DNA of 6,806 nt from an uncultured Rhodopirellula sp. (GTDB lineage Bacteria; Planctomycetota; Planctomycetia; Pirellulales; Pirellulaceae): positions 1 to 6,806 of the forward strand of contig CAJXTM010000202.1 in assembly GCA_913061385.1 (NCBI GenBank), read 5' to 3'. The translations under genes were made by a program, and so were the position numbers. Positions 1-6,018 of the stretch are shown in pieces. The notes beneath the pieces are model-generated. The model saw only the letters and a list, made by a program, of their open reading frames with translations. It did no database searches and was not told the DNA's origin. The first letter of the stretch is position 1; the number at the start of each line of letters is the position of its first letter.

Positions 1-47
1 CTACACGTAAGGAGTCGTCGGCAGCGTCAGATGTGTATAAGAGACAG
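1..47 (+). other. Nextera read-1 (i5 side) adapter remnant, not genomic
   Basis: Technical sequence. Positions 1-6 match the end of the P5 flow-cell oligo. Positions 7-14 (GTAAGGAG) sit where the i5 index belongs. Positions 15-28 are TCGTCGGCAGCGTC, the Nextera read-1 arm. Positions 29-47 are AGATGTGTATAAGAGACAG, the 19-base Tn5 mosaic end used in tagmentation. Genomic sequence starts at 48. Reading frames that enter this stretch gain artificial ends: the peptide LSLIHI on the minus strand and a false MYKRQ start on the plus strand. Confidence 0.98.
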
Positions 48-599
48 GATTACGGATGTCCCTCGATAACCGGGTCCGTAGGCTCGCAAAGCCGTTACAA
101 GGTCTTCCAGAAGCACAACTGGACGCCCCGTTTCCAATCCGACCAGACGATCGGTGGGGTCAGCGAAGAATCCTTCGGCTGGCCCAGCAACAACGATGTC
201 ATTTGTTTCTGGATAGAAGAATACGTATTGAACCGCAGTCAGGCCGGCTAACGCCTGCATTTCCTGATCAATGGCTCCCCCGCTGGCAAGCCGATCAGCA
301 ATCGCAGCCTCAAGGCGATTCAGCGACACTTTTCGGAGTTCAGCAGGTCGCATGACATCGGTGTCCGCCCTTTTCGTCCGAGCCGCAGCTAGCCGTTGAT
401 TAGCCAGTCTGGGGTCGAACTGGCGAACCTTCAGAACACCAGCAGCATCGACATCGATCCCAGCAACCGGTTGGGCAAAGTCATTTGTGGTGCCTCCCCC
501 GCCGCCACCGCCGCCGCCTTGGGCGAACAAGCTCGGAAGCGTGATCATGGAACCTGTAAGGAGCGTTAAGAACGCGAAACAACGTTTAAAATTGGTCAT
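48..599 (-). CDS. Secreted DUF1598-like protein, 3' end missing
   Basis: This encodes the first 184 residues of an exported protein of unknown function. Residues 1-26 form a clear signal peptide: Lys/Arg near the start, a hydrophobic core around FAFLTLLTGSMITL, and a likely cleavage site after LFA. A run of nine glycines follows (residues 28-36, positions 492-518), probably a flexible linker. The remainder, with stretches such as VQYVFFYPETNDIVVAGPAE and TGRPVVLLEDLVTALRAYGPG, resembles my recollection of DUF1598, a family described from Rhodopirellula and related planctomycetes; that assignment is from memory and unsearched. The ATG at 597-599 precedes the signal peptide directly, but no Shine-Dalgarno sequence is visible. 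The real 3' end lies off the contig. The in-frame stop at 27-29 and the six codons before it are adapter, so any apparent 190-residue protein is chimeric. The gene is divergent from gnd. Confidence 0.72.
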
Positions 600-1233
600 C
601 GGTGGGCCGTGCCTGGCGTGAACGGTGAAGATGAGTGCCCGCGCAGCTTCTACGCAGTACTACCCTGACAATAGTCAGAGCCACTCGGTCTATCAACAAA
701 CTCATGGGTAGCGAACCGACCAGACTGGCAAAATAGCCAATTTCTTCCGGTCATGCCGCTTGTATTGGACGTCCGTTGCCCCTGCAGCGACGCCAAAAGA
801 CTTCCCCAAGGGGGAACTCTACAAGCTTTCTCGCCTCAGAATACCGAAAATCCGACTGATTGCGTTGCAATCAGCGTGCCGACTCCCGCTGCCCCAACGC
901 CTAAACTGCCAAAACAGGCATGTCCACAGCGACCGAGAAACCGAGAGTCAACGTGGAAACGTAGCCCATAGTCGACGCCGGGCAAGCGACTCTCTGCCGA
1001 TTAATGCTGCTCTGACCGGAACGGGATGCCGCAAACCTGTCACCCTCAGCCCAATCCGAGGAACCGTAATATCCATCAGAACAGGAACCAGCTCGACAGC
1101 GGTAAGACAAACCCTGCTGAGAAACGGCCCCAGACAACAGACTGAACGCTTCCAGCGGCTTAGGCCTTTTTGTTTTTGCAGCAGAGCCTAGAATCGGGCA
1201 TTCTTCCCCGAATACCTAACAAAGTTTGGAACA
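600..1233. other. Intergenic gap between the divergent DUF1598-like gene and gnd
   Basis: No convincing gene is present. Open frames on both strands have no ribosome binding site, no recognisable domain, and compositions rich in Cys, Arg, Ser or Pro that look like chance reading. The gap must hold the start regions of both flanking genes, but I cannot assign a clean -35/-10 pair for either. Small structures seen are a perfect 5-bp hairpin with an AATA loop (665-678), lying about 66 bases upstream of the leftward start codon, and a 4-bp TGGC/GCCA hairpin (726-739). Both are short enough to be chance. A T-rich patch at about 1167-1178 precedes gnd. Confidence 0.6.
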
Positions 1234-2718
1234 ATGATGAGTGGCGACTGTGATTTTGGTCTGATTGGTTTGGCTGTGATGGGCGAAAACCTCGCGTTAA
1301 ACGTAGAGAGCCGCGGCTACAAAGTCGCCGTCTACAACCGCACAACGGAAAAAGTGGACGACCTCATCAAGGGCAGGGCAGCCGGAAAGAACTTCGTGGG
1401 CACGCACTCCATTGAAGAGTTCGTCAAAGCGGTCAAACGCCCCCGAAAACTGATGCTGCTCGTGAAAGCAGGTCCTGCAGTCGATGCCATCATCGAGTCA
1501 CTGATCCCACTTTGCGAGCCTGGTGACATCATCATTGACGGTGGCAACACCCACTACGCAGATACCGAACGCCGAACCAAACGCGTCGAAGAGGCAGGTC
1601 TGCAGTTCATTGGCTGCGGCGTTTCTGGTGGCGAGGAAGGAGCACTCAAGGGCCCAAGCCTGATGCCCGGCGGAACCAAAGAAGCTTGGCCGGAAGTCAA
1701 AGAGATGTTTCAGGCAATCGCCGCCAAAGTCGGTCCCAACGATGAGATTCCATGTTGCGAGTGGGTGGGGCCAAGGGGTGCCGGCCATTACGTCAAAATG
1801 GTCCACAATGGTATCGAATATGGTGATATGCAGCTGATTTGTGAGGCGTATCAATTGCTCCGTGAGCTTGGTGGGCTCAACAATGACGAGTTATACGACG
1901 TCTTCGAAAAGTGGAATCAGGGTGAACTGCAAAGCTACCTGATCGAAATTTCCCGTGACATTTTCAGCGTCAAGGACGATCAGGACACCGATGGTTTCCT
2001 CGTCGACAAGATCCTCGACATCGCAGGTGCAAAAGGCACCGGAAAGTGGATGAGCCAGCTCGCACTCGATTTGGGTGCTCCCAGCACCTTGGTGACGACT
2101 GCTGTCTTCGCCCGTGGCCTGTCAGCCCAAAAAGAAGCCCGTGTTCGAGCCAGCGAGAAACTCAAAGGCCCCAGCGAGGCTTCTAATCCTGAGATGTCTG
2201 CTGTCGCCCGAAATCTTGTTGGTGATCGCGAAGCGTTCATCGAAGCCGTCCGGCAAGCACTGTATGCCTCCAAAATCGTCAGCTACGCTCAAGGCTTTGT
2301 GCAACTGCAAGCCGCGTCAGCTGAACATGACTGGGATCTCGATTACGGAAACGCAGCCCTGCTGTGGCGAGGTGGCTGCATCATTCGCGCTCAATTCCTT
2401 GATCGAATCAAAGAAGCGTTCGAAACAGACCCGAACCTCGAAAACCTGCTGCTTGCACCTTTCTTCGAGGAAGCAGTCGAGAATGCTCAGGAATCGTGGC
2501 GTGCCGTTGTTGCCGCCGCATCGATCCTCGGGATTCCCGTTCCCGCGTTCAGCACTGCACTGTGCTACTACGATGGATACAGACTCGCTCGCCTGCCTGC
2601 CAATCTGCTCCAAGCACAGCGAGATTACTTCGGCGCACACACGTATCGCCGAGTCGACAAAGAGGGTTCATTCCATAGCGAATGGCTTCAACTTCGAAAG
2701 CAGCCCTCTGACAGTTGA
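1234..2718 (+). CDS. gnd: 6-phosphogluconate dehydrogenase, decarboxylating
   Basis: Cytoplasmic enzyme of the oxidative pentose phosphate pathway. It oxidatively decarboxylates 6-phosphogluconate to ribulose 5-phosphate and reduces NADP+ to NADPH. The 494-residue product is complete. The N-terminal Rossmann domain has the GLAVMG nucleotide loop (12-17) and NRT (35-37), the usual NADP 2'-phosphate contact. Then come VKAG (77-80), IDGGN (101-105), the substrate motif GVSGGEEGALKGPS (129-142), and the signature KMVHNGIEYGDMQ (188-200), whose Lys188 and Glu195 correspond to the catalytic Lys and Glu of the family. The all-helical domain includes KGTGKW (267-272) and RGGCIIRAQFL (379-389). The tail has RDYFGAHTY (463-471), whose Arg463 and His469 match the residues that bind substrate phosphate across the dimer. 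It is somewhat longer than the roughly 468-residue E. coli enzyme, with extra residues around 313-328 and a short C-terminal tail. The start could also be the second Met. Only a weak GGA lies upstream. No pentose phosphate partner gene is adjacent. Confidence 0.97.
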   Translation: MMSGDCDFGLIGLAVMGENLALNVESRGYKVAVYNRTTEKVDDLIKGRAAGKNFVGTHSIEEFVKAVKRPRKLMLLVKAGPAVDAIIESLIPLCEPGDIIIDGGNTHYADTERRTKRVEEAGLQFIGCGVSGGEEGALKGPSLMPGGTKEAWPEVKEMFQAIAAKVGPNDEIPCCEWVGPRGAGHYVKMVHNGIEYGDMQLICEAYQLLRELGGLNNDELYDVFEKWNQGELQSYLIEISRDIFSVKDDQDTDGFLVDKILDIAGAKGTGKWMSQLALDLGAPSTLVTTAVFARGLSAQKEARVRASEKLKGPSEASNPEMSAVARNLVGDREAFIEAVRQALYASKIVSYAQGFVQLQAASAEHDWDLDYGNAALLWRGGCIIRAQFLDRIKEAFETDPNLENLLLAPFFEEAVENAQESWRAVVAAASILGIPVPAFSTALCYYDGYRLARLPANLLQAQRDYFGAHTYRRVDKEGSFHSEWLQLRKQPSDS

Positions 2719-2793
2719 ATCGTGCGTAGCGGAGCCGATTGCCGAGACTAAGCACGGCTAGATTCTCGAAAGCGAATGCAACGCGTGCGGTTA

Positions 2794-2815
2794 AGGGCAC
2801 TGTTCATCATGCCCT
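2794..2815. terminator. Stem-loop downstream of gnd, possible weak terminator
   Basis: AGGGCA (2794-2799) and TGCCCT (2810-2815) form a perfect 6-bp stem with a 10-base loop, 76 bases beyond the gnd stop codon. No T-tract follows on the plus strand, so intrinsic termination is doubtful. It may be only a 3'-end protecting stem or chance. It is the closest compact stem to the end of gnd. Confidence 0.3.
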
Positions 2816-2841
2816 CAAACAGGTGCGATGAACGGCGCCCA

Positions 2842-2917
2842 CTGGCTGCGATTGCAAACACTGGCTGTGATGGCAAACACTGGCTGTGATGGCAAACGCT
2901 GGCTGTGATGACAAACG
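2842..2917. repeat. Four-copy 19-base tandem repeat
   Basis: Four head-to-tail copies with an exact 19-base period occupy 2842-2860, 2861-2879, 2880-2898 and 2899-2917. The central units read CTGGCTGTGATGGCAAACA or end in G. Copy 1 differs at two bases from copy 2 (TGCGATTG for TGTGATGG), and copy 4 has GATGACA for GATGGCA. There is no spacer between copies, so this is not a CRISPR array. The gradient of small differences from one end to the other is typical of a minisatellite-like array. The last copy touches the imperfect hairpin that starts at 2917. Confidence 0.9.
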
Positions 2918-2967
2918 CGAGCTTGCTTGGCCCTAGCCGCCTGCGTTCGCAAGCAAGTTGCTCTCGC
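2917..2967. repeat. Long imperfect inverted repeat next to the tandem array
   Basis: CTTGCTTG (2922-2929) pairs with CAAGCAAG (2950-2957), and the outer arm GCGAG (2917-2921) pairs with CTCGC (2963-2967), leaving a 5-base bulge (2958-2962) on one side and a 20-base loop. That gives 13 pairs in a single hairpin. No T-tract flanks it. It may terminate convergent transcription, or belong with the tandem array as a dispersed intergenic element. The sequence alone does not decide. Confidence 0.55.
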
Positions 2968-3063
2968 ACCCCGAGAAAATCCGCTAAGGCTTGTGAGATC
3001 TCCCGACGCCCCGCCTGAACCGACACGTCTACCCTTGCCCTAGTCGTGGGTCGTGCTGGGCGA

Positions 3064-3118
3064 CTGGGTGGCCGAGGAGTGCTGGGTGGCAGAGGAAGTG
3101 CTGGGTGGCAGAAGAGTG
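3064..3118. repeat. Three-copy 18-19-base tandem repeat
   Basis: Three adjacent copies start with CTGGGTGGC: 3064-3081 (18 bases), 3082-3100 (19 bases) and 3101-3118 (18 bases). The consensus is CTGGGTGGCAGAGGAGTG with one-base differences, plus one extra A in the middle copy. A partial CTGGG lies just before, at about 3056. The array ends 26 bases before the stop codon of the leftward small gene, so it sits in that gene's 3' region. The unit differs in sequence from the array at 2842-2917, although the period is nearly the same. Confidence 0.85.
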
Positions 3119-3143
3119 CTTCGCTGCTCCAGCAGCTCGCATC

Positions 3144-3560
3144 TCACGCGTCCTCTCCCAAGATCGACAAGTACGCAAGAAAAGCGTCCGGGCGTTCCTT
3201 CTGACTGCCCTGATGCAAACTCGCTGCCTCAAGCAGCTCCTTAATGGCTCCCCGATAAGCCCGAGCTGTTACGCCGGGCAAACCCGCGACCGCTTCGATT
3301 TTGAGCGTCAGACTGCGAGCAGGCTCCTTGCTGGGCAAATCGCCTCGCTCACAGGCTTTCAATGCAGTGGTCACCACGATGTCTGCAGGCGATTTTTCAT
3401 CCCTGGCATAAATCATCAGTAACTCCGCAATCACGTCCGCCGGGCGGATCTGAGGCTGACTTGGAGCCGCTTTGACGGTTGAACCCTGAACCGCGCGACG
3501 CCGATTTCGCCGGCGATCTGCTGCCTTGAGGCGTTTCTTTAAATCGTTTCGCTTTGCCAT
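3144..3560 (-). CDS. Small protein of unknown function with a highly basic N-terminus
   Basis: I do not recognise this 138-residue protein. Residues 1-22 are rich in Lys and Arg (MAKRNDLKKRLKAADRRRNR and on), which suggests contact with nucleic acid or another acidic partner. A polar, probably disordered linker follows (about 23-38). Residues 39-138 look like a compact helical domain (around ADVIAELLMIYARD, IVVTTALKACERG, AYRGAIKELLEAASLH), with one Cys and no membrane segment or signal peptide, so it is probably cytoplasmic. I chose the ATG at 3558-3560. A TTG five codons upstream is also open but overlaps a T-tract, and neither has a clear Shine-Dalgarno sequence. Soluble-protein-like composition and regular amphipathic spacing argue that it is real. 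The neighbouring genes give no functional hint, since it stands alone between wide gaps. Confidence 0.6.
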   Translation of the reverse strand: MAKRNDLKKRLKAADRRRNRRRAVQGSTVKAAPSQPQIRPADVIAELLMIYARDEKSPADIVVTTALKACERGDLPSKEPARSLTLKIEAVAGLPGVTARAYRGAIKELLEAASLHQGSQKERPDAFLAYLSILGEDA

Positions 3561-3573
3561 GTCGATGACACCC

Positions 3574-3617
3574 AAAAAAGAACGACCGCCTCAACGCGTG
3601 AGCTAGTTCAAGGCGGT
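3574..3617 (-). terminator. Hairpin plus T-tract in the leader of the small basic gene
   Basis: Read on the minus strand, ACCGCCT (3617-3611) and AGGCGGT (3591-3585) form a perfect 7-bp GC-rich stem around a 19-base loop. After CG comes TTCTTTTTT (3582-3574). That is the form of a rho-independent terminator. It ends only 13 bases before the chosen ATG of the leftward small gene. It could be an attenuator for that gene, or a stop for leftward transcription from the thioredoxin gene. The large loop lowers confidence. Confidence 0.45.
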
Positions 3618-3645
3618 AGCCGGATAGGGAAGGAGTAGAAAAATC

Positions 3646-3687
3646 ATGCAGCCGACAACCCCAAGTCGACACACTGCGGCGCGGTAA
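3646..3687 (+). CDS. Possible 13-residue mini-ORF with a strong ribosome binding site
   Basis: ATG at 3646 opens a short frame encoding MQPTTPSRHTAAR and ending in TAA (3685-3687). It is preceded by GGGAAGGAG (3627-3635), with AAGGAG ending 10 bases before the ATG. That is the best Shine-Dalgarno match I noticed in the window, and it stands out because the real genes here have weak ones. No gene follows on the plus strand that it could lead. It may be chance, since a purine-rich stretch is easily produced, or a small peptide gene. Confidence 0.2.
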   Translation: MQPTTPSRHTAAR

Positions 3688-4032
3688 AAAACCTCGCCGG
3701 TTCAGACAAGGCCCTCCAGTCTACACAGAACGGCAGAAGGCGTAGACGACCTTCGCAACCTTTTGCAAACATAAAAACGCCTTATCTTCCAAACGAAACT
3801 ACGGTGAACCCAAGCAGCAAAGGGCGGGAGCCCGCAGAGAGAGGTTCGAACCGGACTTTCCCGCCGAAGGTAAAGTATCCAAAGAGCCGACCAATCCCTC
3901 AGGTGGGTTCGAAAACACTTCGGAAAAACGCACCAAGGTATCGGCAAAACCTGGCACACGAGCGTGGACACGTGGCTCAAAAAACATCGAAAACCATTGG
4001 CACCACAGGCCATTGTCCTTGGCATGCCGCAC
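3688..4032. other. Intergenic gap between two leftward genes
   Basis: No gene is supported in these 345 bases; the open frames on both strands lack start signals and recognisable sequence. Visible items are a GTCTAC/GTAGAC inverted repeat (3719-3724 and 3742-3747), a perfect 10-base palindrome GGTTCGAACC (3843-3852), and A-rich runs at about 3980-3994 that read as T-runs on the minus strand just beyond the thioredoxin gene's stop codon. A 4-bp stem (3998-4001 with 4009-4012) sits before those T-runs but is too weak to call a terminator. Confidence 0.5.
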
Positions 4033-5946
4033 TCACCTGCTGCGTTGCTTGATCTTTTCGAGTTCGGTCTGCAATTCCGCTGCTCTGATGTTGTGTCGGA
4101 TCACTTTTCCGCTGGGATCGATGAGCATCATGGTTGGTAACGTCTGGACACCGAATTCCTTCGCAAGCCGACTGCCTTCAAGCCCACCGTCTTCGTGGAG
4201 TTGAAGCCAAGGCACCTGGGTCTGCTGCAAATACCGCTGAGCGTCGGTTTTACTTCGATCAACATTGATTCCAACGACCTGCAGGCCCGTTCGCTGATTA
4301 CTCGCCAACAAACGCCGCAACTGCTTCATATCCTGTTTGCATGGCTCGCACCAAGTCGCCCAATAATGCACCACGACCGGTTTTCCACGGAGACTCGACA
4401 AGCGGAACGGCTTCCCTTTGATTGTGGTGCCCTGCAACTCGACCTGCCGCCCCACCGACTCAAGACGACGCACAGCACCGGCGGCCATTTCGCCAGAATC
4501 CGCTTCAGGGAATAGATTGGCAACTTTCTTGTAGTACGCCAATGCTTCGCTGTCTTTGTCTTCGAACTCCTTGCTGAGCGCCAAATTCAGCCACGCCTGC
4601 GCTGTCTCCGGAGCCCGCGGGTAGCGTTCCACAAAACGGGCTAAGGCACCGATGTACCATTCCTGAACCTTTGCAAAGTCAGCATTCGGCGTTTGACGAG
4701 CCATGTAGTCAGCGCTGATCGCTTGATAGTCCGCGTACGCACTTAAACTCTCGTCCTCTGCAGCAAACCGCTGCGAAACAGACTGCAAACGCGTTAAACC
4801 AGCTGGATAGGCGCCTGTTTGAGAGCTAACACTGAGCGTGTCGACTAATTGCCGGAACCAGATTTCTCGATCTTCTTTGGTCGCCGCGGCACCGATCAAC
4901 TTCTCAATGATCCCCGCACGAGCCTCGTGTAACTTGGCAATGGCAGCGGCGTCTTTGGTGGTAACCAACTGTGTATCAACATTCTCAAGCTTGGTAACCA
5001 AATCCTGTGTTTTCCGGGCTGTTCCGGCATCGTTCATGACGGCGTTGGCAGTGGCAGTGTCGGGTGCGAAGAAATTCCCGCCAGTCCCCGTCAGCAGCTC
5101 GGTGTCCTCGCCAAGAACTGGCAAACTGACAACTCGCCATGTTGCGGGCCCTACCTGAACAAGCGTCCCTACCATGAACTGCCCTCCACCGCTTTCCTGA
5201 TCAAACATGGCCACCGCATTCTCGTAGACGATCAGATCACGAGTGGATTCCTCGGTGCCGCTGGGTACCACGCCAGGTGTGCCGGCCGCAAACTGAACCC
5301 ATTCGGCATCGTTTCCGACAACTTCTTGCTTCTTGGCGAGCTCATCAAACCCCCGGGTCGCTGCCATAGCCAGTGATCCGATCTGTTTTTTCTTCGCATC
5401 GCCTAGCCCAAGCGAACTCATCTCCTTGTCACTAATCACCAAGGGTGCAAACCGATCTGCGTCTCGCTCACGCAGGGCTGCCACGACTTCCGCGGTGACT
5501 TCTTCGGCAGAAATCTGCTTCCATGCATCGATCAAACCATCTTCGTCCGCATCTAAACCCCAGCGTGTCCCACCTGTAGCCAGCCAACGGTACTGGTCTG
5601 TCTTACCGTTAAAATTTTCATCGATATCGCGGTAAACCTCGACTCCGAATCTGAAATAGCACCACAGGTCAATCTGTTGATCACCATTTGTGTCTGCGAA
5701 ACGCCGCAGCAAAGTCCCGTCTTTTGCGATTACTTCCCACCCGGACCAATCATCTTGGTCGATATCGATCACCTTGCATTCTGATTGATTTGCAGGCTCA
5801 ACTTTTTCGTAATCGACCCCTGGCTGCACTGGCTTGAGAGCGAGAGCGTTTTCAGGCGTTGGAGCTGCTGCGTCGACAGCAGCCGTCATTCCGACGAACA
5901 ACCCGATAGCCAAAAAGGGCAAAGCGTGTTGCAAACGATCCATCAT
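4033..5946 (-). CDS. Exported TlpA/thioredoxin-fold protein with Ca-binding-like repeats and TPR-like helices
   Basis: Probable extracytoplasmic thiol-disulfide protein; substrate unknown. With the ATG at 5944-5946 it has 637 residues. Residues 1-27 are a signal peptide (hydrophobic core LPFLAIGLFVGM, cleavage near AVDAAA). Residues about 85-140 carry three Asp/Asn-rich loops: DTNGDQQID (85-93), DIDENFNGKTD (107-117) and DADEDGLID (132-140). These resemble EF-hand or dockerin calcium loops, and Trp residues lie close downstream of each. A long helical middle follows, with a TPR-like stretch (about 427-500). The C-terminal domain (about 504-637) is of TlpA/ResA type: strand VVVHYWATW, active site WCEPC (532-536), and cis-proline motif TLPT (602-605). 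Both redox cysteines are present; two further Cys (57, 96) lie near the first Asp loop. An upstream TTG (6004-6006) would add 20 residues ahead of the signal peptide and is unlikely. The next Met is an equal alternative. There is no lipobox and no clear Shine-Dalgarno sequence. Confidence 0.88.
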   Translation of the reverse strand: MMDRLQHALPFLAIGLFVGMTAAVDAAAPTPENALALKPVQPGVDYEKVEPANQSECKVIDIDQDDWSGWEVIAKDGTLLRRFADTNGDQQIDLWCYFRFGVEVYRDIDENFNGKTDQYRWLATGGTRWGLDADEDGLIDAWKQISAEEVTAEVVAALRERDADRFAPLVISDKEMSSLGLGDAKKKQIGSLAMAATRGFDELAKKQEVVGNDAEWVQFAAGTPGVVPSGTEESTRDLIVYENAVAMFDQESGGGQFMVGTLVQVGPATWRVVSLPVLGEDTELLTGTGGNFFAPDTATANAVMNDAGTARKTQDLVTKLENVDTQLVTTKDAAAIAKLHEARAGIIEKLIGAAATKEDREIWFRQLVDTLSVSSQTGAYPAGLTRLQSVSQRFAAEDESLSAYADYQAISADYMARQTPNADFAKVQEWYIGALARFVERYPRAPETAQAWLNLALSKEFEDKDSEALAYYKKVANLFPEADSGEMAAGAVRRLESVGRQVELQGTTIKGKPFRLSSLRGKPVVVHYWATWCEPCKQDMKQLRRLLASNQRTGLQVVGINVDRSKTDAQRYLQQTQVPWLQLHEDGGLEGSRLAKEFGVQTLPTMMLIDPSGKVIRHNIRAAELQTELEKIKQRSR

Positions 5947-5998
5947 TCGATTGATTCCATGAATTTCAGTGAAAGAAAATCTTCGCTCCAGCTGACCG

Positions 5999-6018
5999 TG
6001 AGCCAACTTGCAGGCTCA
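5999..6018. promoter_or_regulatory. Inverted repeat upstream of the thioredoxin-fusion gene
   Basis: TGAGCC (5999-6004) and GGCTCA (6013-6018) form a perfect 6-bp inverted repeat around 8 bases. Its near end is about 52 bases upstream of the chosen start codon at 5946. It could be an operator half-site pair or a leader hairpin. No clear -35/-10 pair is visible beside it, so the role is open. Confidence 0.3.

Larger units (their letters stand above)
2719..3143. other. Repeat-rich non-coding region downstream of gnd
   Basis: This 425-base stretch holds two separate short tandem arrays and a long imperfect hairpin, listed individually, plus a stem-loop near gnd. I see no real gene. A long minus-strand frame (2748-3026) crosses the first array, but the 19-base unit is not a multiple of three, so each copy is read in a different frame. 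That is not how a coding repeat behaves. The region is the meeting point of gnd and the leftward small gene that ends at 3144, so terminators for both are expected here. Confidence 0.65.

Noticed and set aside
33..355. Plus-strand reading frames over the left end, one starting MYKRQ
   Set aside because: The start lies in adapter sequence, and the frames run antisense to the DUF1598-like gene, which has a signal peptide and family-like motifs.
753..1191. Overlapping open frames of 60-143 codons on both strands in the gap before gnd
   Set aside because: No ribosome binding site, no recognisable domain, and compositions rich in Arg, Cys, Ser or Pro that look like translated non-coding DNA. They also overlap each other.
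2717..2765. Extended pairing GAATC-GTGC with GCAC and GATTC just after the gnd stop codon, considered as a terminator or small RNA
   Set aside because: It needs a large interior loop and an unpaired five-base segment, with no T-tract. It is too weak to call.
2748..3026. 92-codon minus-strand frame across the first tandem array
   Set aside because: The 19-base repeats are read in shifting frames, there is no start signal, and the residues do not resemble a folded protein.
2842..3118. CRISPR array
   Set aside because: Copies are directly adjacent with no unique spacers, units are only 18-19 bases, and no cas gene is present.
3840..3856. GGTTCGAACC considered as the T-arm of a tRNA or tmRNA
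   Set aside because: The T-stem does not pair beyond the palindrome, and no acceptor or anticodon arm can be built around it.
3977..4012. Intrinsic terminator for the thioredoxin-fusion gene (4-bp stem followed by T-runs on the minus strand)
   Set aside because: The stem is only four pairs and the T-runs are interrupted. It may contribute, but it does not meet the usual form.
3702..4052. Open frames on both strands in the gap right of the small basic gene
   Set aside because: No start signals or recognisable sequence; Cys-, Arg- and Trp-rich translation typical of non-coding DNA.
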